From: an uncultured Lachnospiraceae bacterium
GTDB lineage: Bacteria; Bacillota; Clostridia; Lachnospirales; Anaerotignaceae
DNA length: 17,529 nt
Direction of reading: 5' to 3'
Assembly: GCA_944384285.1 (NCBI GenBank)
Contig: CALWSX010000016.1
Span: forward strand, 1-17,529
Below the pieces are notes generated by a model. It was not told the DNA's origin. It did not search any database and saw only the letters and a program-made list of their open reading frames with translations. The translations under genes were made by a program, and so were the position numbers. Below, in pieces: positions 1 to 7,044 of this stretch (the stretch's first letter is position 1; every line of letters begins with the position of its first letter).

Positions 1-151
1 TAAGTATACTTGTTATTTTATTTCTTGTTGTTTGTGGTTTGCTTGAAATAATAGCAATTTTTTCGCCTATTAAAGCATTCATAAGTGTAGATTTGCCTAC
101 GTTCGGTCTTCCTACAAGTGTTATAAATCCTGATTTAAAATTTCTATCCAA
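1..151 (-). CDS. era: GTPase Era, N-terminal part (runs off window)
   Basis: This is the first 50 codons of a GTPase read leftward and cut by the window edge. The translation contains the G1/Walker A motif GRPNVGKST, at about residues 14-22, and then KPQTTRNKI, the switch I/G2 signature typical of Era. Era is an essential GTPase that binds the 3' end of 16S rRNA during 30S maturation. The start appears to be TTG at 151, because AAGGAGA lies 7 bases upstream (159-165) and no ATG is placed as well. The gene begins 15 bases after the prmA stop, so it is probably the third gene of a leftward rlu-prmA-era operon. The C-terminal KH domain lies outside the window. Identification rests on the two motifs and is fairly secure; Der would be the main alternative, but the KPQTTRN context favours Era. 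Confidence 0.88.
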   Translation of the reverse strand, partial: MDRNFKSGFITLVGRPNVGKSTLMNALIGEKIAIISSKPQTTRNKITSIL

Positions 152-166
152 AATAAAATCTCCTTT

Positions 167-1147
167 TTAATTCTGTTTCTTTTTACATACGAGGGCTGCC
201 CATTCTTTTTCTGTTTGTGTTTCTATAATTGTAAATCCGTTTTCTTCTAAAGCATTTTGTACTTCCAAAAGGCGTTCCAAAATAATTCCGCTTGCAATAT
301 AATATCCATCATCTTTAAGATAATTTGGGACTTTTTTAGAAAGAGCTATAATTACATCTGCAACAATATTTGAAACTACAAGGTCATATTTTTTCTCTTT
401 GTAATATAAATCAAGTTCTTTGTCAGAAAGTATATCTCCTGATTTTACTGTGTAGATGTCTTTTGAAATGTTGTTTAAAGAAGCATTTGTATAACAAACT
501 TCAACAGCATTTTCTTCAATGTCAACAGCATCTGCGCTTTTTGCACCGAGTAAGAGTGCAGCTATTGAAAGTATACCGCTTCCGCATCCGAGGTCAAGCA
601 CAGTATCATTTTCTTTCATGTATTTTTCTATAAAAAGGGTGCATAACTTTGTTGTTTCATGTGTTCCTGAACCAAAAACAGAGCCAGGATCTATTGTTAA
701 AACAGTTTTGCCTTCATCGTCTGAAAGGTCTTCCCAAGAAGGTTTAATTATAAGTTTTTCGCCTACTGAAAAAGGTTTAAAATATTTTTTCCATTCGTTT
801 GCATAGTCCTGTTCTTTTTCTTCAAGGTAAGTTATGTTAAGAGAGCCCAAATCAAATTCCGTTTCGTTTTTCTTAAGCTCAATAAGTCCTTTTTCTATTT
901 CTTTAAGAAGTTCTTTTCCCTCTTCATTATCTTCAACATAAAAAGTAAGTTTTGAACCACAGTCTTTTTTTCCTTCCAAAAGTGATTCGTCAACATAGTC
1001 AAAACGAATTTCAGGTTCTTCCATAAAATTAAAGAAGTCTGTTTCGTCTTCAAACTGTATACCGTCAATACCCATTGAAATAAGGTAGCCGCTTACTATT
1101 TCAAGACCGATTTCTGTAGTCTCAATAGTCATTCCTATTAAATCCAT
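167..1147 (-). CDS. prmA: Ribosomal protein L11 methyltransferase
   Basis: The 326-residue protein matches the usual PrmA length and layout. An N-terminal substrate-recognition domain (about 1-110) is followed by a class I SAM methyltransferase fold. The family signature DPGSVFGSGTHETT is at about 153-166, the SAM-binding loop DLGCGSGILSI at 185-195, and the post-motif VSNIVADVI at 258-266. The family trimethylates ribosomal protein L11 in the cytoplasm using S-adenosylmethionine. The ATG at 1147 has a GGAGGAAAAC ribosome binding site just upstream (minus strand). It lies between the pseudouridine synthase gene (55-base gap) and era (15-base gap) on the same strand, consistent with a ribosome-biogenesis operon. 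No key motif is missing. Confidence 0.95.
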   Translation of the reverse strand: MDLIGMTIETTEIGLEIVSGYLISMGIDGIQFEDETDFFNFMEEPEIRFDYVDESLLEGKKDCGSKLTFYVEDNEEGKELLKEIEKGLIELKKNETEFDLGSLNITYLEEKEQDYANEWKKYFKPFSVGEKLIIKPSWEDLSDDEGKTVLTIDPGSVFGSGTHETTKLCTLFIEKYMKENDTVLDLGCGSGILSIAALLLGAKSADAVDIEENAVEVCYTNASLNNISKDIYTVKSGDILSDKELDLYYKEKKYDLVVSNIVADVIIALSKKVPNYLKDDGYYIASGIILERLLEVQNALEENGFTIIETQTEKEWAALVCKKKQN

Positions 1148-1202
1148 AGTTTTCCTCCAAGATTTTTATTATTTTTAAAGTTTACCATATATTTTTTAAA
1201 AA

Positions 1203-2177
1203 TCAACTTACATTATTATTAAAAATATAGTCAGTTATTGTTTTAAGTTCTTTAGGTATTTTACATTCAAAAGTTTTGTTATAAAGATATGAAAGAGGAC
1301 CTTCGTTTTGTTTCCATATAAGCTTGTACGAAATAAGGAACTGGTTTTTAAGATTAAATTTTTCTGAAAATATATTATTTATATTATTTTTACCATATTT
1401 TCTGTCACCTATAAGGTAAAAACCATAAGAGGAGAGATGAGCCCTTATTTGATGTGAGCGTCCTGTTACTAAATTTACCTCAAGGAGAGAGTAACCGTTT
1501 TTTTGTTTAAGAGTTTTGTATTTAGTAATTGCTTCTTTGCTTCCTTCTCTTTCAAACTCTGTTATAATAACTTCGTTTGTTTTTTCGTTTTTAGTGTGAT
1601 AACCTTTTAGTGTATCCTCTTTTTTTGTGTTTCCGTATACAACTGTAAGATAATACTTTTCTGTTTTATTTTCTTTTATAGCTTTGTTTATTTCTTGTGA
1701 TGCCATAAGATTTTTTGCAGCTATTATAAGACCGCATGTATTTCTGTCAAGGCGATTGCAGACAGACGGGGTAAAAGGTGAGTCTTTTTTGTATTCACCT
1801 TTTTCATAAAGGTAGTACAAGATTTCGTCAGTCAAAGTGTTTTTATCATCTTTTTTTTCAGGGTGAGAAAGTATACCTACAGGCTTAAAAACAACAAGTA
1901 TGTTTTCGTCCTCGTATACGGGTGTAAAATGGATTTTTATTTTCTCCAAAACTTTTTCTTCCATAAAAGATGATATTGTTTCGTCTGATATATAAAATGT
2001 TAAAATGTCACCATCTTTTATAATTTCGTTTCCCTCTGCCTTTTTAGAGTTAAGTTTAATTCTTTTTTTTCTGAGCATTTTATATATAAAGGCTTTTGTG
2101 GATTTATTCATATATTTGAGCAAAAACTTATCAAGTCTTTGGTTTTCATCGTTTTTTGTGATAATAAGTTCTTTCAT
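1203..2177 (-). CDS. RluA-family pseudouridine synthase with S4 domain
   Basis: The 324-residue protein has an N-terminal S4 RNA-binding domain (about residues 12-62, RLDKFLLKYMN onward). The catalytic domain of the RluA/RluC/RluD family follows. Its active-site motif is RLDRNTCG at 142-149, with Asp144 as the expected nucleophile; ENILVVFKP precedes it and GRSHQIRAHL follows. These enzymes convert uridine to pseudouridine in 23S rRNA or tRNA. The exact target position cannot be told from sequence, so no RluC or RluD symbol is given. An AAGGTGA ribosome binding site precedes the ATG at 2177. It is the first gene of the leftward prmA-era cluster, and its promoter overlaps that of the divergent pduL gene. 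Confidence 0.9.
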   Translation of the reverse strand: MKELIITKNDENQRLDKFLLKYMNKSTKAFIYKMLRKKRIKLNSKKAEGNEIIKDGDILTFYISDETISSFMEEKVLEKIKIHFTPVYEDENILVVFKPVGILSHPEKKDDKNTLTDEILYYLYEKGEYKKDSPFTPSVCNRLDRNTCGLIIAAKNLMASQEINKAIKENKTEKYYLTVVYGNTKKEDTLKGYHTKNEKTNEVIITEFEREGSKEAITKYKTLKQKNGYSLLEVNLVTGRSHQIRAHLSSYGFYLIGDRKYGKNNINNIFSEKFNLKNQFLISYKLIWKQNEGPLSYLYNKTFECKIPKELKTITDYIFNNNVS

Positions 2178-2216
2178 AAATTCACCTTAAGATTAATTTT
2201 TTTTATTTTTAAATAT

Positions 2217-2245
2217 ATTTTAGTTGAAATTTATGTATATTTCAA
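2217..2245 (-). promoter_or_regulatory. Promoter for the pseudouridine synthase operon
   Basis: On the minus strand a -35 TTGAAA (2245-2240) and a -10 TAAAAT (2222-2217) are separated by exactly 17 bases. The start codon is about 40 bases downstream. The element overlaps the rightward pduL promoter. Confidence 0.6.
2224..2245. repeat. Inverted repeat between divergent promoters
   Basis: TTGAAAT (2224-2230) and ATTTCAA (2239-2245) are perfect 7-base arms around an 8-base spacer. The arms contain the two -35 hexamers. It could be a regulator site or simply a consequence of two facing TTGAAA boxes. Confidence 0.5.
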
Positions 2246-2253
2246 TGTATTAT
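2224..2253 (+). promoter_or_regulatory. Promoter for pduL, overlapping the divergent promoter
   Basis: A -35 TTGAAA (2224-2229) and a -10 TATTAT (2248-2253) are separated by 18 bases. The -35 lies inside the spacer of the opposite promoter, so polymerase can probably occupy only one at a time. Confidence 0.55.
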
Positions 2254-2293
2254 TAAACAAAGAAAATATAGAAAAAAGAGGTGTATATAAATT

Positions 2294-2905
2294 ATGGATA
2301 AATTTTTATTTAAAAAATCAGGAGAACCTATTCCTGTTGGTGTTTCAGCAAGACATCTTCATGTTTCAAGAGAAGATTTAGATATTCTTTTTGGTAAAGA
2401 CTATGAACTTACAGTTATGAAAGAGTTAAAACAGCCTGGTCAGTATGCATCTAATGAGACTGTACGTATCGAAGGAACTAAAGGGGCGTTCCCAAAAGTT
2501 CGTATACTTGGACCTATCAGAAAAAGCACACAGGTTGAAATTTCAAAAACAGATTGCATTACACTTGGACTTGGAAACAATGTGCCTATAAGAGAGTCAG
2601 GGGATCTTTCTGATTCAGCTTCTGTTAAAATAATAGGACCAAATGGTACAGTAGAATTAAAAGAAGGGGTAATTGTTGCAAAAAGACATATTCATATGGC
2701 TCCTTCTTATGCTGAAAAATATGGTGTTGAAAATGGTCAGATTGTAAGCGTACTTGCTGACACAGAAGAAAGAAAAACTATTTTTTCAGATGTAGTTGTA
2801 AGAGTGCGTGATGATTTCTGGCTTGAATTCCATGTTGATACAGACGAAGCAAATGCGGCTTGTCTTGCAACAAATGATAATATAACTTTACTTATTGAAG
2901 AATAA
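2294..2905 (+). CDS. pduL: PduL-type phosphate propanoyl/acetyltransferase
   Basis: The 203-residue protein has the PduL fold signature: two similar beta-barrel halves carrying His clusters. Visible are VSARHLHVS with His21 and His23, VAKRHIHM with His132 and His134, and EFHVDTDEA with His180, matching the zinc ligands of the family. An Arg at about 70 (VRILGP) fits the conserved catalytic arginine. The family interconverts acyl-CoA plus phosphate with acyl-phosphate plus CoA. The conserved core begins only about 12 residues in, so there is no long N-terminal extension of the kind that targets PduL to microcompartments. No shell-protein genes lie nearby. I infer a cytoplasmic phosphotransacetylase role in acetate or propionate metabolism. 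AGAGGTG precedes the ATG and the gene appears monocistronic, closed by its own terminator. Confidence 0.93.
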   Translation: MDKFLFKKSGEPIPVGVSARHLHVSREDLDILFGKDYELTVMKELKQPGQYASNETVRIEGTKGAFPKVRILGPIRKSTQVEISKTDCITLGLGNNVPIRESGDLSDSASVKIIGPNGTVELKEGVIVAKRHIHMAPSYAEKYGVENGQIVSVLADTEERKTIFSDVVVRVRDDFWLEFHVDTDEANAACLATNDNITLLIEE

Positions 2906-2910
2906 AATTA

Positions 2911-2938
2911 AAAGGACAGGTTTTTTCTGTCCTTTTTT
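2911..2938 (+). terminator. Intrinsic terminator after pduL
   Basis: The stem AAAGGACAG / CTGTCCTTT has a T-rich loop and ends in a run of T. It starts 6 bases after the pduL stop codon. Confidence 0.9.
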
Positions 2939-2960
2939 AGTTAAAATTTAAGAGGTGTAT

Positions 2961-3236
2961 ATGACAGTATATAGCTTAATAGTAGATGAACTTTTTAAAA
3001 CAAAATCTTTGGCAGCACTTGTTTATTTGATTAATAACGGCAGAGAATTAGAATTTTTATTTGATGGAAAAGAGTGTTTTATTTCAAAAAGCGGTTCAAA
3101 AAAATATGTTTCTTTATGGGTAGAAGGTGTGGAACAAAGCTTTGACAGTGTTGAACAATTAATTGCAAATGCAGTAATAGATGAAAAGTCATTTTTATTT
3201 ATATGGGACGAAATAGAAATTCAGTATTTGTTTTGA
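2961..3236 (+). CDS. Small hypothetical protein (91 residues)
   Basis: I do not recognise this protein. It is a short, soluble, mixed alpha/beta-looking polypeptide without a signal peptide, membrane segment or cysteine pair. It is rich in aromatic and acidic residues, with a C-terminal stretch FLFIWDEIEIQYLF. The ATG at 2961 is preferred because GAGG at 2952-2955 gives a 5-base spacing. A GTG at 2955 would lie inside that ribosome binding site. The gene starts only 22 bases after the pduL terminator and no promoter is evident, so it may depend on readthrough. The next unknown gene follows after 22 bases and is probably cotranscribed. Confidence 0.7.
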   Translation: MTVYSLIVDELFKTKSLAALVYLINNGRELEFLFDGKECFISKSGSKKYVSLWVEGVEQSFDSVEQLIANAVIDEKSFLFIWDEIEIQYLF

Positions 3237-3258
3237 AATAAAAACAGGAGGTGGATTT

Positions 3259-3612
3259 ATGGTAAAAGGAAAGGCAAAAGCTTTATTTTGTATTATTTTT
3301 ATAATAATCTTTATAGCCATAGGCTCTTTTATTTCTTTCTTAAAATTTAATACAATAAATCCTTTCAGTAGTTTAAACGGTTTTGCAAAAGTTGTATTTA
3401 CAGATACAGAATATGTTAAAATTCAGGAACACCCAAAAGTTATAATTGCAAATACTAACGCCTCACTTTATGACTATATGGAAAAACAGGGTTATAAAAA
3501 AGATGAAGAAAAACAGATGGGGTCATTAAATGTGTTTAACAAAGGCGATTTTGAAGAAATTATAGAATACTCTAAGAACAAATATTTTGCCTTATGGTCT
3601 TGGAAAGAATAA
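3259..3612 (+). CDS. Hypothetical membrane-anchored protein (117 residues)
   Basis: The product is unknown. One hydrophobic segment (about residues 9-29, ALFCIIFIIIFIAIGSFISF) follows a Lys-rich N terminus. This predicts a single membrane anchor with the remaining 85 or so residues outside the cell, or an uncleaved signal. The outer part begins around FAKVVFTDTEYVKIQ, contains an YMEKQGYKKDEE segment, and ends in ALWSWKE. No catalytic motif is visible. A strong ACAGGAGGTG ribosome binding site supports the ATG at 3259. It lies 22 bases behind the preceding small gene and probably shares its transcript. No terminator is seen before the next gene. Confidence 0.75.
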   Translation: MVKGKAKALFCIIFIIIFIAIGSFISFLKFNTINPFSSLNGFAKVVFTDTEYVKIQEHPKVIIANTNASLYDYMEKQGYKKDEEKQMGSLNVFNKGDFEEIIEYSKNKYFALWSWKE

Positions 3613-3688
3613 TTAATTTTATATTCAAAGTTTTATATGTCAAATATTTTTAAATTCTCAAAAGTTATTAAACATCTGCAGAAGTATA

Positions 3689-3703
3689 GCAACTGTAAGT
3701 TGC
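3689..3703. repeat. Perfect palindrome upstream of the XRE regulator
   Basis: GCAACT (3689-3694) and AGTTGC (3698-3703) are perfect 6-base arms around GTA. The repeat abuts the predicted -35 of the regulator gene and is a reasonable candidate operator for autoregulation. That role is inferred from position only. Confidence 0.45.
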
Positions 3704-3732
3704 TTGGCGATTTACAATAAAAATGCTATTAT
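3704..3732 (+). promoter_or_regulatory. Candidate extended -10 promoter of the XRE regulator
   Basis: A weak -35 TTGGCG (3704-3709) lies 17 bases before -10 TATTAT (3727-3732), which carries an upstream TG (TGCTATTAT). The start point would be near 3739. That would place the ribosome binding site at the very 5' end of the mRNA, which is unusual and lowers confidence. Confidence 0.4.
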
Positions 3733-3751
3733 TTGTATGAGGTGATAGTAT

Positions 3752-4189
3752 ATGGAAACAAAAGAAGTTATATTTGAACTTAGAACAAAACATGGATTAT
3801 CTCAAGATGAACTTGCAGAAAAAGTATATGTAACAAGGCAAGCGGTTTCAAGATGGGAGACAGGAGACACTATTCCTAATACAGAAACATTAAAATTGTT
3901 GTCAAAATTATTTGATGTTTCTATAAATACACTTTTAGGTTCACCAAGAAAACTTATTTGTCAATGTTGCGGTATGCCGCTTGATGATTCAACTATAAGC
4001 AGAGAACCTAGTGGTACATTTAATGAAGAGTATTGTAAATGGTGTTATGATGATGGAAAATTTACATATTCTAATATGGAGGATTTAATTTCTTTTTGTT
4101 CAAAGAATATGTCTAATGAAAACTGGTCTCCGGAACAAGTACGAGTATATATGGAAAAATTATTGCCAACTTTAAAACATTGGAAATAA
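3752..4189 (+). CDS. XRE-family regulator with C-terminal zinc-ribbon domain
   Basis: Residues 1-62 form an XRE/Cro-type helix-turn-helix (LRTKHGLSQDELAEK, then TRQAVSRWETG as recognition helix). A putative zinc-ribbon domain of about 75 residues follows. It contains CQCCGMPL (Cys70, 72, 73), EYCKWCYDDG (Cys95, Cys98) and a downstream Cys116. Proteins with this two-part layout occur in Firmicutes as predicted transcription regulators, and the zinc-ribbon part is also found alone. The target and signal are unknown. GAGGTGA precedes the ATG. A 6-base palindrome directly upstream of the candidate promoter may be its own operator. The gene ends at a bidirectional terminator shared with the convergent S1-domain gene. 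Confidence 0.85.
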   Translation: METKEVIFELRTKHGLSQDELAEKVYVTRQAVSRWETGDTIPNTETLKLLSKLFDVSINTLLGSPRKLICQCCGMPLDDSTISREPSGTFNEEYCKWCYDDGKFTYSNMEDLISFCSKNMSNENWSPEQVRVYMEKLLPTLKHWK

Positions 4190-4299
4190 CTAAGCAAATA
4201 TATTTATCAAATAGTTTTTAATAAAATAAAGGATATTGCGGAATATATAGTATTTCATAACATGTTTGGAAAAATAAATATGTAATTAAAATAAATTAA

Positions 4300-4333
4300 A
4301 AAACTCAAAGACATTCTGTCTTTGAGTTTTTTT
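4300..4333. terminator. Bidirectional terminator between convergent genes
   Basis: The stem AAACTCAAAGACA / TGTCTTTGAGTTT has a TTC loop and is flanked by A-runs on the left and T-runs on the right. It can therefore terminate both the XRE regulator transcript and the leftward S1-domain transcript. Confidence 0.9.
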
Positions 4334-4340
4334 ATAAAAT

Positions 4341-4769
4341 TTATCTTCTGTTGGCTCTTTTGTTAAGGTTTGCCTGGCGTTCATTAGCCTGTTTAAGCCA
4401 TTCTTTCATTTTTTCTTCAAAGTCTGATGAAGGATTAGGAGACTCGGCTGCGGATTTTGTTTGAGTATTTTTTGGCTCATAGTTATTTTTTTGTTCTTTG
4501 TTTTTAAAGTTATTGTTTTCAGGTTTAGGAAGAGCATCTTTTATGGAAAGACCTATTTTTCCGTTTTCTTCGTCAATGTTTAATACTTTAACTTTAACTT
4601 CTTCATCAATTTTGATGTGATCTTCAATATTTTGAACAAAGTTTCTTGAAATTTGAGAAATATGAACAAGTCCCTGTTTTCCGTTTTCAAGAAGAATAAT
4701 AGCACCAAAAGGTTTTACTTTAATAACTTTACCGCTTACAATACTGCCTACTTCAAAGATTTCAGACAT
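4341..4769 (-). CDS. S1-domain RNA-binding protein (YabR/YugI type)
   Basis: The 142-residue protein has one S1 RNA-binding domain at about residues 5-75. Diagnostic segments are GSIVSGKVIKVKPFGAIILL, GLVHISQIS and KIGLSIKDA. A hydrophilic, Asn/Lys/Gln-rich tail of about 65 residues follows and ends in a basic RQANLNKRANRR stretch. Single-S1 proteins of this size in Firmicutes (YabR, YugI/general stress protein 13, CvfD) associate with ribosomes or RNA. Which of these is the ortholog cannot be decided here. The ATG at 4769 has TAGGAGTG upstream. The gene is monocistronic with its own promoter and terminator. The basic tail probably adds nonspecific RNA affinity. Confidence 0.88.
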   Translation of the reverse strand: MSEIFEVGSIVSGKVIKVKPFGAIILLENGKQGLVHISQISRNFVQNIEDHIKIDEEVKVKVLNIDEENGKIGLSIKDALPKPENNNFKNKEQKNNYEPKNTQTKSAAESPNPSSDFEEKMKEWLKQANERQANLNKRANRR

Positions 4770-4823
4770 TAATATTTACACTCCTAATTTAATATTTTTA
4801 TTTTTTTTACATTAACGATAAAT

Positions 4824-4852
4824 ATTTTATCATATTTAATTTTATAATACAA
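4824..4852 (-). promoter_or_regulatory. Extended -10 promoter of the S1-domain gene
   Basis: On the minus strand -35 TTGTAT (4852-4847) and -10 TAAAAT (4829-4824) are 17 bases apart. A TG precedes the -10 (TGATAAAAT). The start codon is about 55 bases downstream. Confidence 0.6.
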
Positions 4853-4907
4853 TATGAGATTTTACTAATAATGAGAAGTTTTATAATAAAAATAAACTTT
4901 AAATTTA

Positions 4908-4939
4908 TTGTTTTATTATACAAAATATTCTATTATAAT
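4908..4939 (+). promoter_or_regulatory. Candidate promoter of the rlmCD operon
   Basis: A perfect -10 TATAAT lies at 4934-4939, 37 bases before the rlmCD start. The best -35 is TTGTTT at 4908-4913, with a long 20-base spacer, so the -35 assignment is weak. Confidence 0.4.
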
Positions 4940-4976
4940 ATGTAAGAAAAAATACTTGAAAGGATTTAGTAAATAA

Positions 4977-6344
4977 ATGAAAAAAAATGATGTCGTTTTA
5001 TTGGAAATATCAGAGCTTAATTTCCCTAATAAGGGAGTTTCATATATTGACGAATATAAAATTACAGTAAAAAATACTCTTCCACATCAAAAAATAAAGG
5101 CAAGAATTTGTAAAAAGAAAAATTTGAACCTTGAAGCAAGAAAAGAAGAAATTTTGGAAAAGTCACCTTTTGAAACAAATAAAGGTTGCAGTCATTTTGA
5201 AATTTGCGGAGGCTGTAGTTACCAGACAATACCTTATGAATATGAAGATAAGCTTAAAGAAGAGCAGGTTTTAAAACTTTTTAAAAATGCTGATATAAAA
5301 GACTTTGTTTTTGAGGGGATAGTTACTGCTCCACAAAAAGAAGCATACAGAAATAAATGCGAATTTTCTTTTGGTGATGTGGAAAAAGGTGGAGAGCTTG
5401 CTCTTGGTATGAGAAAAAGACAGAGCTTTTACGAAGTTGTAACTTTAAAGGATTGTAATATAGTAGATTCGGATTATTTAAAAATAATTTCAAAAACATT
5501 GGAATTTTTTAAATCCAAAAATATTACTTTTTATCATAAATCTCTTCATACAGGTGTTTTGCGTCATCTTGTGGTAAGAAAAGGTTTTTATACAGGAGAA
5601 ATACTTATAAATCTTGTTACAGTTTCAGATTATGGATTTTCTGATGAGGAATTTGTAAATGCACTTTTAGAAACTAAACTTGAAGGAAAAATAGTAGGCA
5701 TACTTCATACAGTTAATGACGGAATTGCAGATGCAGTTATAAATGAAGGGATAAAGCTTATTTACGGAAGAGATTATTATAATGACAGACTTTTTGACCT
5801 TAAATTTAAGATATCACCTTTTTCTTTTTTCCAGACAAATACAAAAGGTGCCGAAGCTTTATACAGTATTGTAAAAGAGTATACAGGAGAAGTTAATAAT
5901 AAAATAATATATGACCTTTATTGTGGAACAGGTACAATTTCACAGGTTATGGCAGAAAAGGCTAAGAAAGTTTATGGTATTGAAATTGTAAGTGAAGCAA
6001 TAGACGCTGCAAAAGAAAACGCAAAAGAAAATGGTATTACAAACTGCGAATTTATTGCAGGTGATGTTTTAAAAATGGTAGATGAGCTTAAAGAAAAAGC
6101 TGATTTAATAATTGTTGACCCTCCACGCGACGGAATTCACCCAAAAGCCATTTTAAAAATTATTGATTTTAACGCTCCTGAGATAGTATATGTAAGTTGT
6201 AATCCTGTAAGTCTTGTAAGAGACCTTAAAATTTTTGAGGAAAACGGTTACAAAACTATAAAAGTCAGATGCTTAAATCAGTTTAGCCGTACAGTGCATG
6301 TAGAAACGGTTGTACTTTTAGAAAAAAGCAATAAACAAATGTAA
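4977..6344 (+). CDS. rlmCD: 23S rRNA (uracil-5-)-methyltransferase, RlmCD/RumA family
   Basis: The 455-residue protein has the RumA/TrmA family architecture: an N-terminal TRAM-like domain (about 1-60), an iron-sulfur segment and a C-terminal class I methyltransferase domain. Cys71, Cys77, Cys80 (CSHFEICGGC) and Cys160 (LKDC) form the expected 4Fe-4S ligand set. DLYCGTGT (313-320) is the SAM loop, DPPR is at 381-384, VSCNP carries the catalytic Cys408, and HVE (E443) supplies the general base. The family makes 5-methyluridine in 23S rRNA; the Bacillus enzyme modifies two positions, hence RlmCD. Specificity here is inferred, and a tRNA target cannot be fully excluded. AGGA lies 12 bases before the ATG, a slightly long spacing. 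It is first of a three-gene rightward operon. Confidence 0.92.
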   Translation: MKKNDVVLLEISELNFPNKGVSYIDEYKITVKNTLPHQKIKARICKKKNLNLEARKEEILEKSPFETNKGCSHFEICGGCSYQTIPYEYEDKLKEEQVLKLFKNADIKDFVFEGIVTAPQKEAYRNKCEFSFGDVEKGGELALGMRKRQSFYEVVTLKDCNIVDSDYLKIISKTLEFFKSKNITFYHKSLHTGVLRHLVVRKGFYTGEILINLVTVSDYGFSDEEFVNALLETKLEGKIVGILHTVNDGIADAVINEGIKLIYGRDYYNDRLFDLKFKISPFSFFQTNTKGAEALYSIVKEYTGEVNNKIIYDLYCGTGTISQVMAEKAKKVYGIEIVSEAIDAAKENAKENGITNCEFIAGDVLKMVDELKEKADLIIVDPPRDGIHPKAILKIIDFNAPEIVYVSCNPVSLVRDLKIFEENGYKTIKVRCLNQFSRTVHVETVVLLEKSNKQM

Positions 6345-6373
6345 ATTAATCTTTAACCATAAAAGGAGACTTA

Positions 6374-7015
6374 ATGAAAAAAATATCTACAAACGGAATT
6401 TATTTTTTGGAAAAATTTATTGGAACTGAAAAATGGTATTTCGGAATGGAATATACAGACGGAGATTTGTATGAGGCCGAAGAGCTTTATAATGATAAAC
6501 ACAAAATTGATAAAAACAGGCTTATTCTTGTGTCATACCCCGACGGAAAGGTTTATGAACCTATAATACCTGATAAATGGCAATATTTTGGACGTCCTTT
6601 TTTCTATGATGGTAAAATAATAATTTTACTTATTGATTTTTCTTTACATGAAATATATATAAAGGAATTTGATGATAAAACAGAAACAGTAAAAACAATA
6701 GTCACACTTCCCCTTTCTATAACAAAGGATTGTTATAATCTCATGCTTAAAGGCTCTCCTCTAATGCTTACAAGACAGGGCTCAGACGATACATTTCAGA
6801 TTTTCTGGCCTGATAAAGCAGATTTTGAAATTACAGGCAGAGAGAGTTTTAGCCACAGAGACGGCAAAAAATTATATTTTGAAACATGGCATGAAGAAGA
6901 CGTGGAGTATTATGAAGAAATAATTGTAAGAGATATAAAAACAGGTGAAATTTTGGAAAAAATTCCTGGAAGTATTATGGATTTGCCTAATGGTGAAAAA
7001 TGGATTTTAAATTAA
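6374..7015 (+). CDS. Hypothetical protein (213 residues), middle gene of operon
   Basis: I do not recognise this protein. It has no signal peptide and no membrane segment. The sequence is rich in aromatic and charged residues with many short predicted strands, such as KWYFGMEYTDGDLYEA, GKVYEPIIPDKW and YEEIIVRDIKTGEILEK. The repeating strand-turn pattern with D-G turns suggests an all-beta cytoplasmic protein, possibly propeller- or sandwich-like. That is an impression, not a family match. AAAGGAGA precedes the ATG. It begins 29 bases after rlmCD and ends 29 bases before the amidohydrolase, so it is very probably cotranscribed with both. Its function cannot be inferred from those neighbours. 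Confidence 0.8.
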   Translation: MKKISTNGIYFLEKFIGTEKWYFGMEYTDGDLYEAEELYNDKHKIDKNRLILVSYPDGKVYEPIIPDKWQYFGRPFFYDGKIIILLIDFSLHEIYIKEFDDKTETVKTIVTLPLSITKDCYNLMLKGSPLMLTRQGSDDTFQIFWPDKADFEITGRESFSHRDGKKLYFETWHEEDVEYYEEIIVRDIKTGEILEKIPGSIMDLPNGEKWILN

Positions 7016-7044
7016 GTATTATATGATTTAAAGGAGATGTTACT

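Noticed and set aside
370..806. Rightward open frames of 87 and 95 codons
   Set aside because: They lie antisense within prmA, have no ribosome binding sites, and show low-complexity translations; prmA is clearly the coding strand.
2294..2905. Bacterial microcompartment locus suggested by pduL
   Set aside because: No shell proteins or signature enzymes flank it, and the protein lacks a long N-terminal targeting extension.
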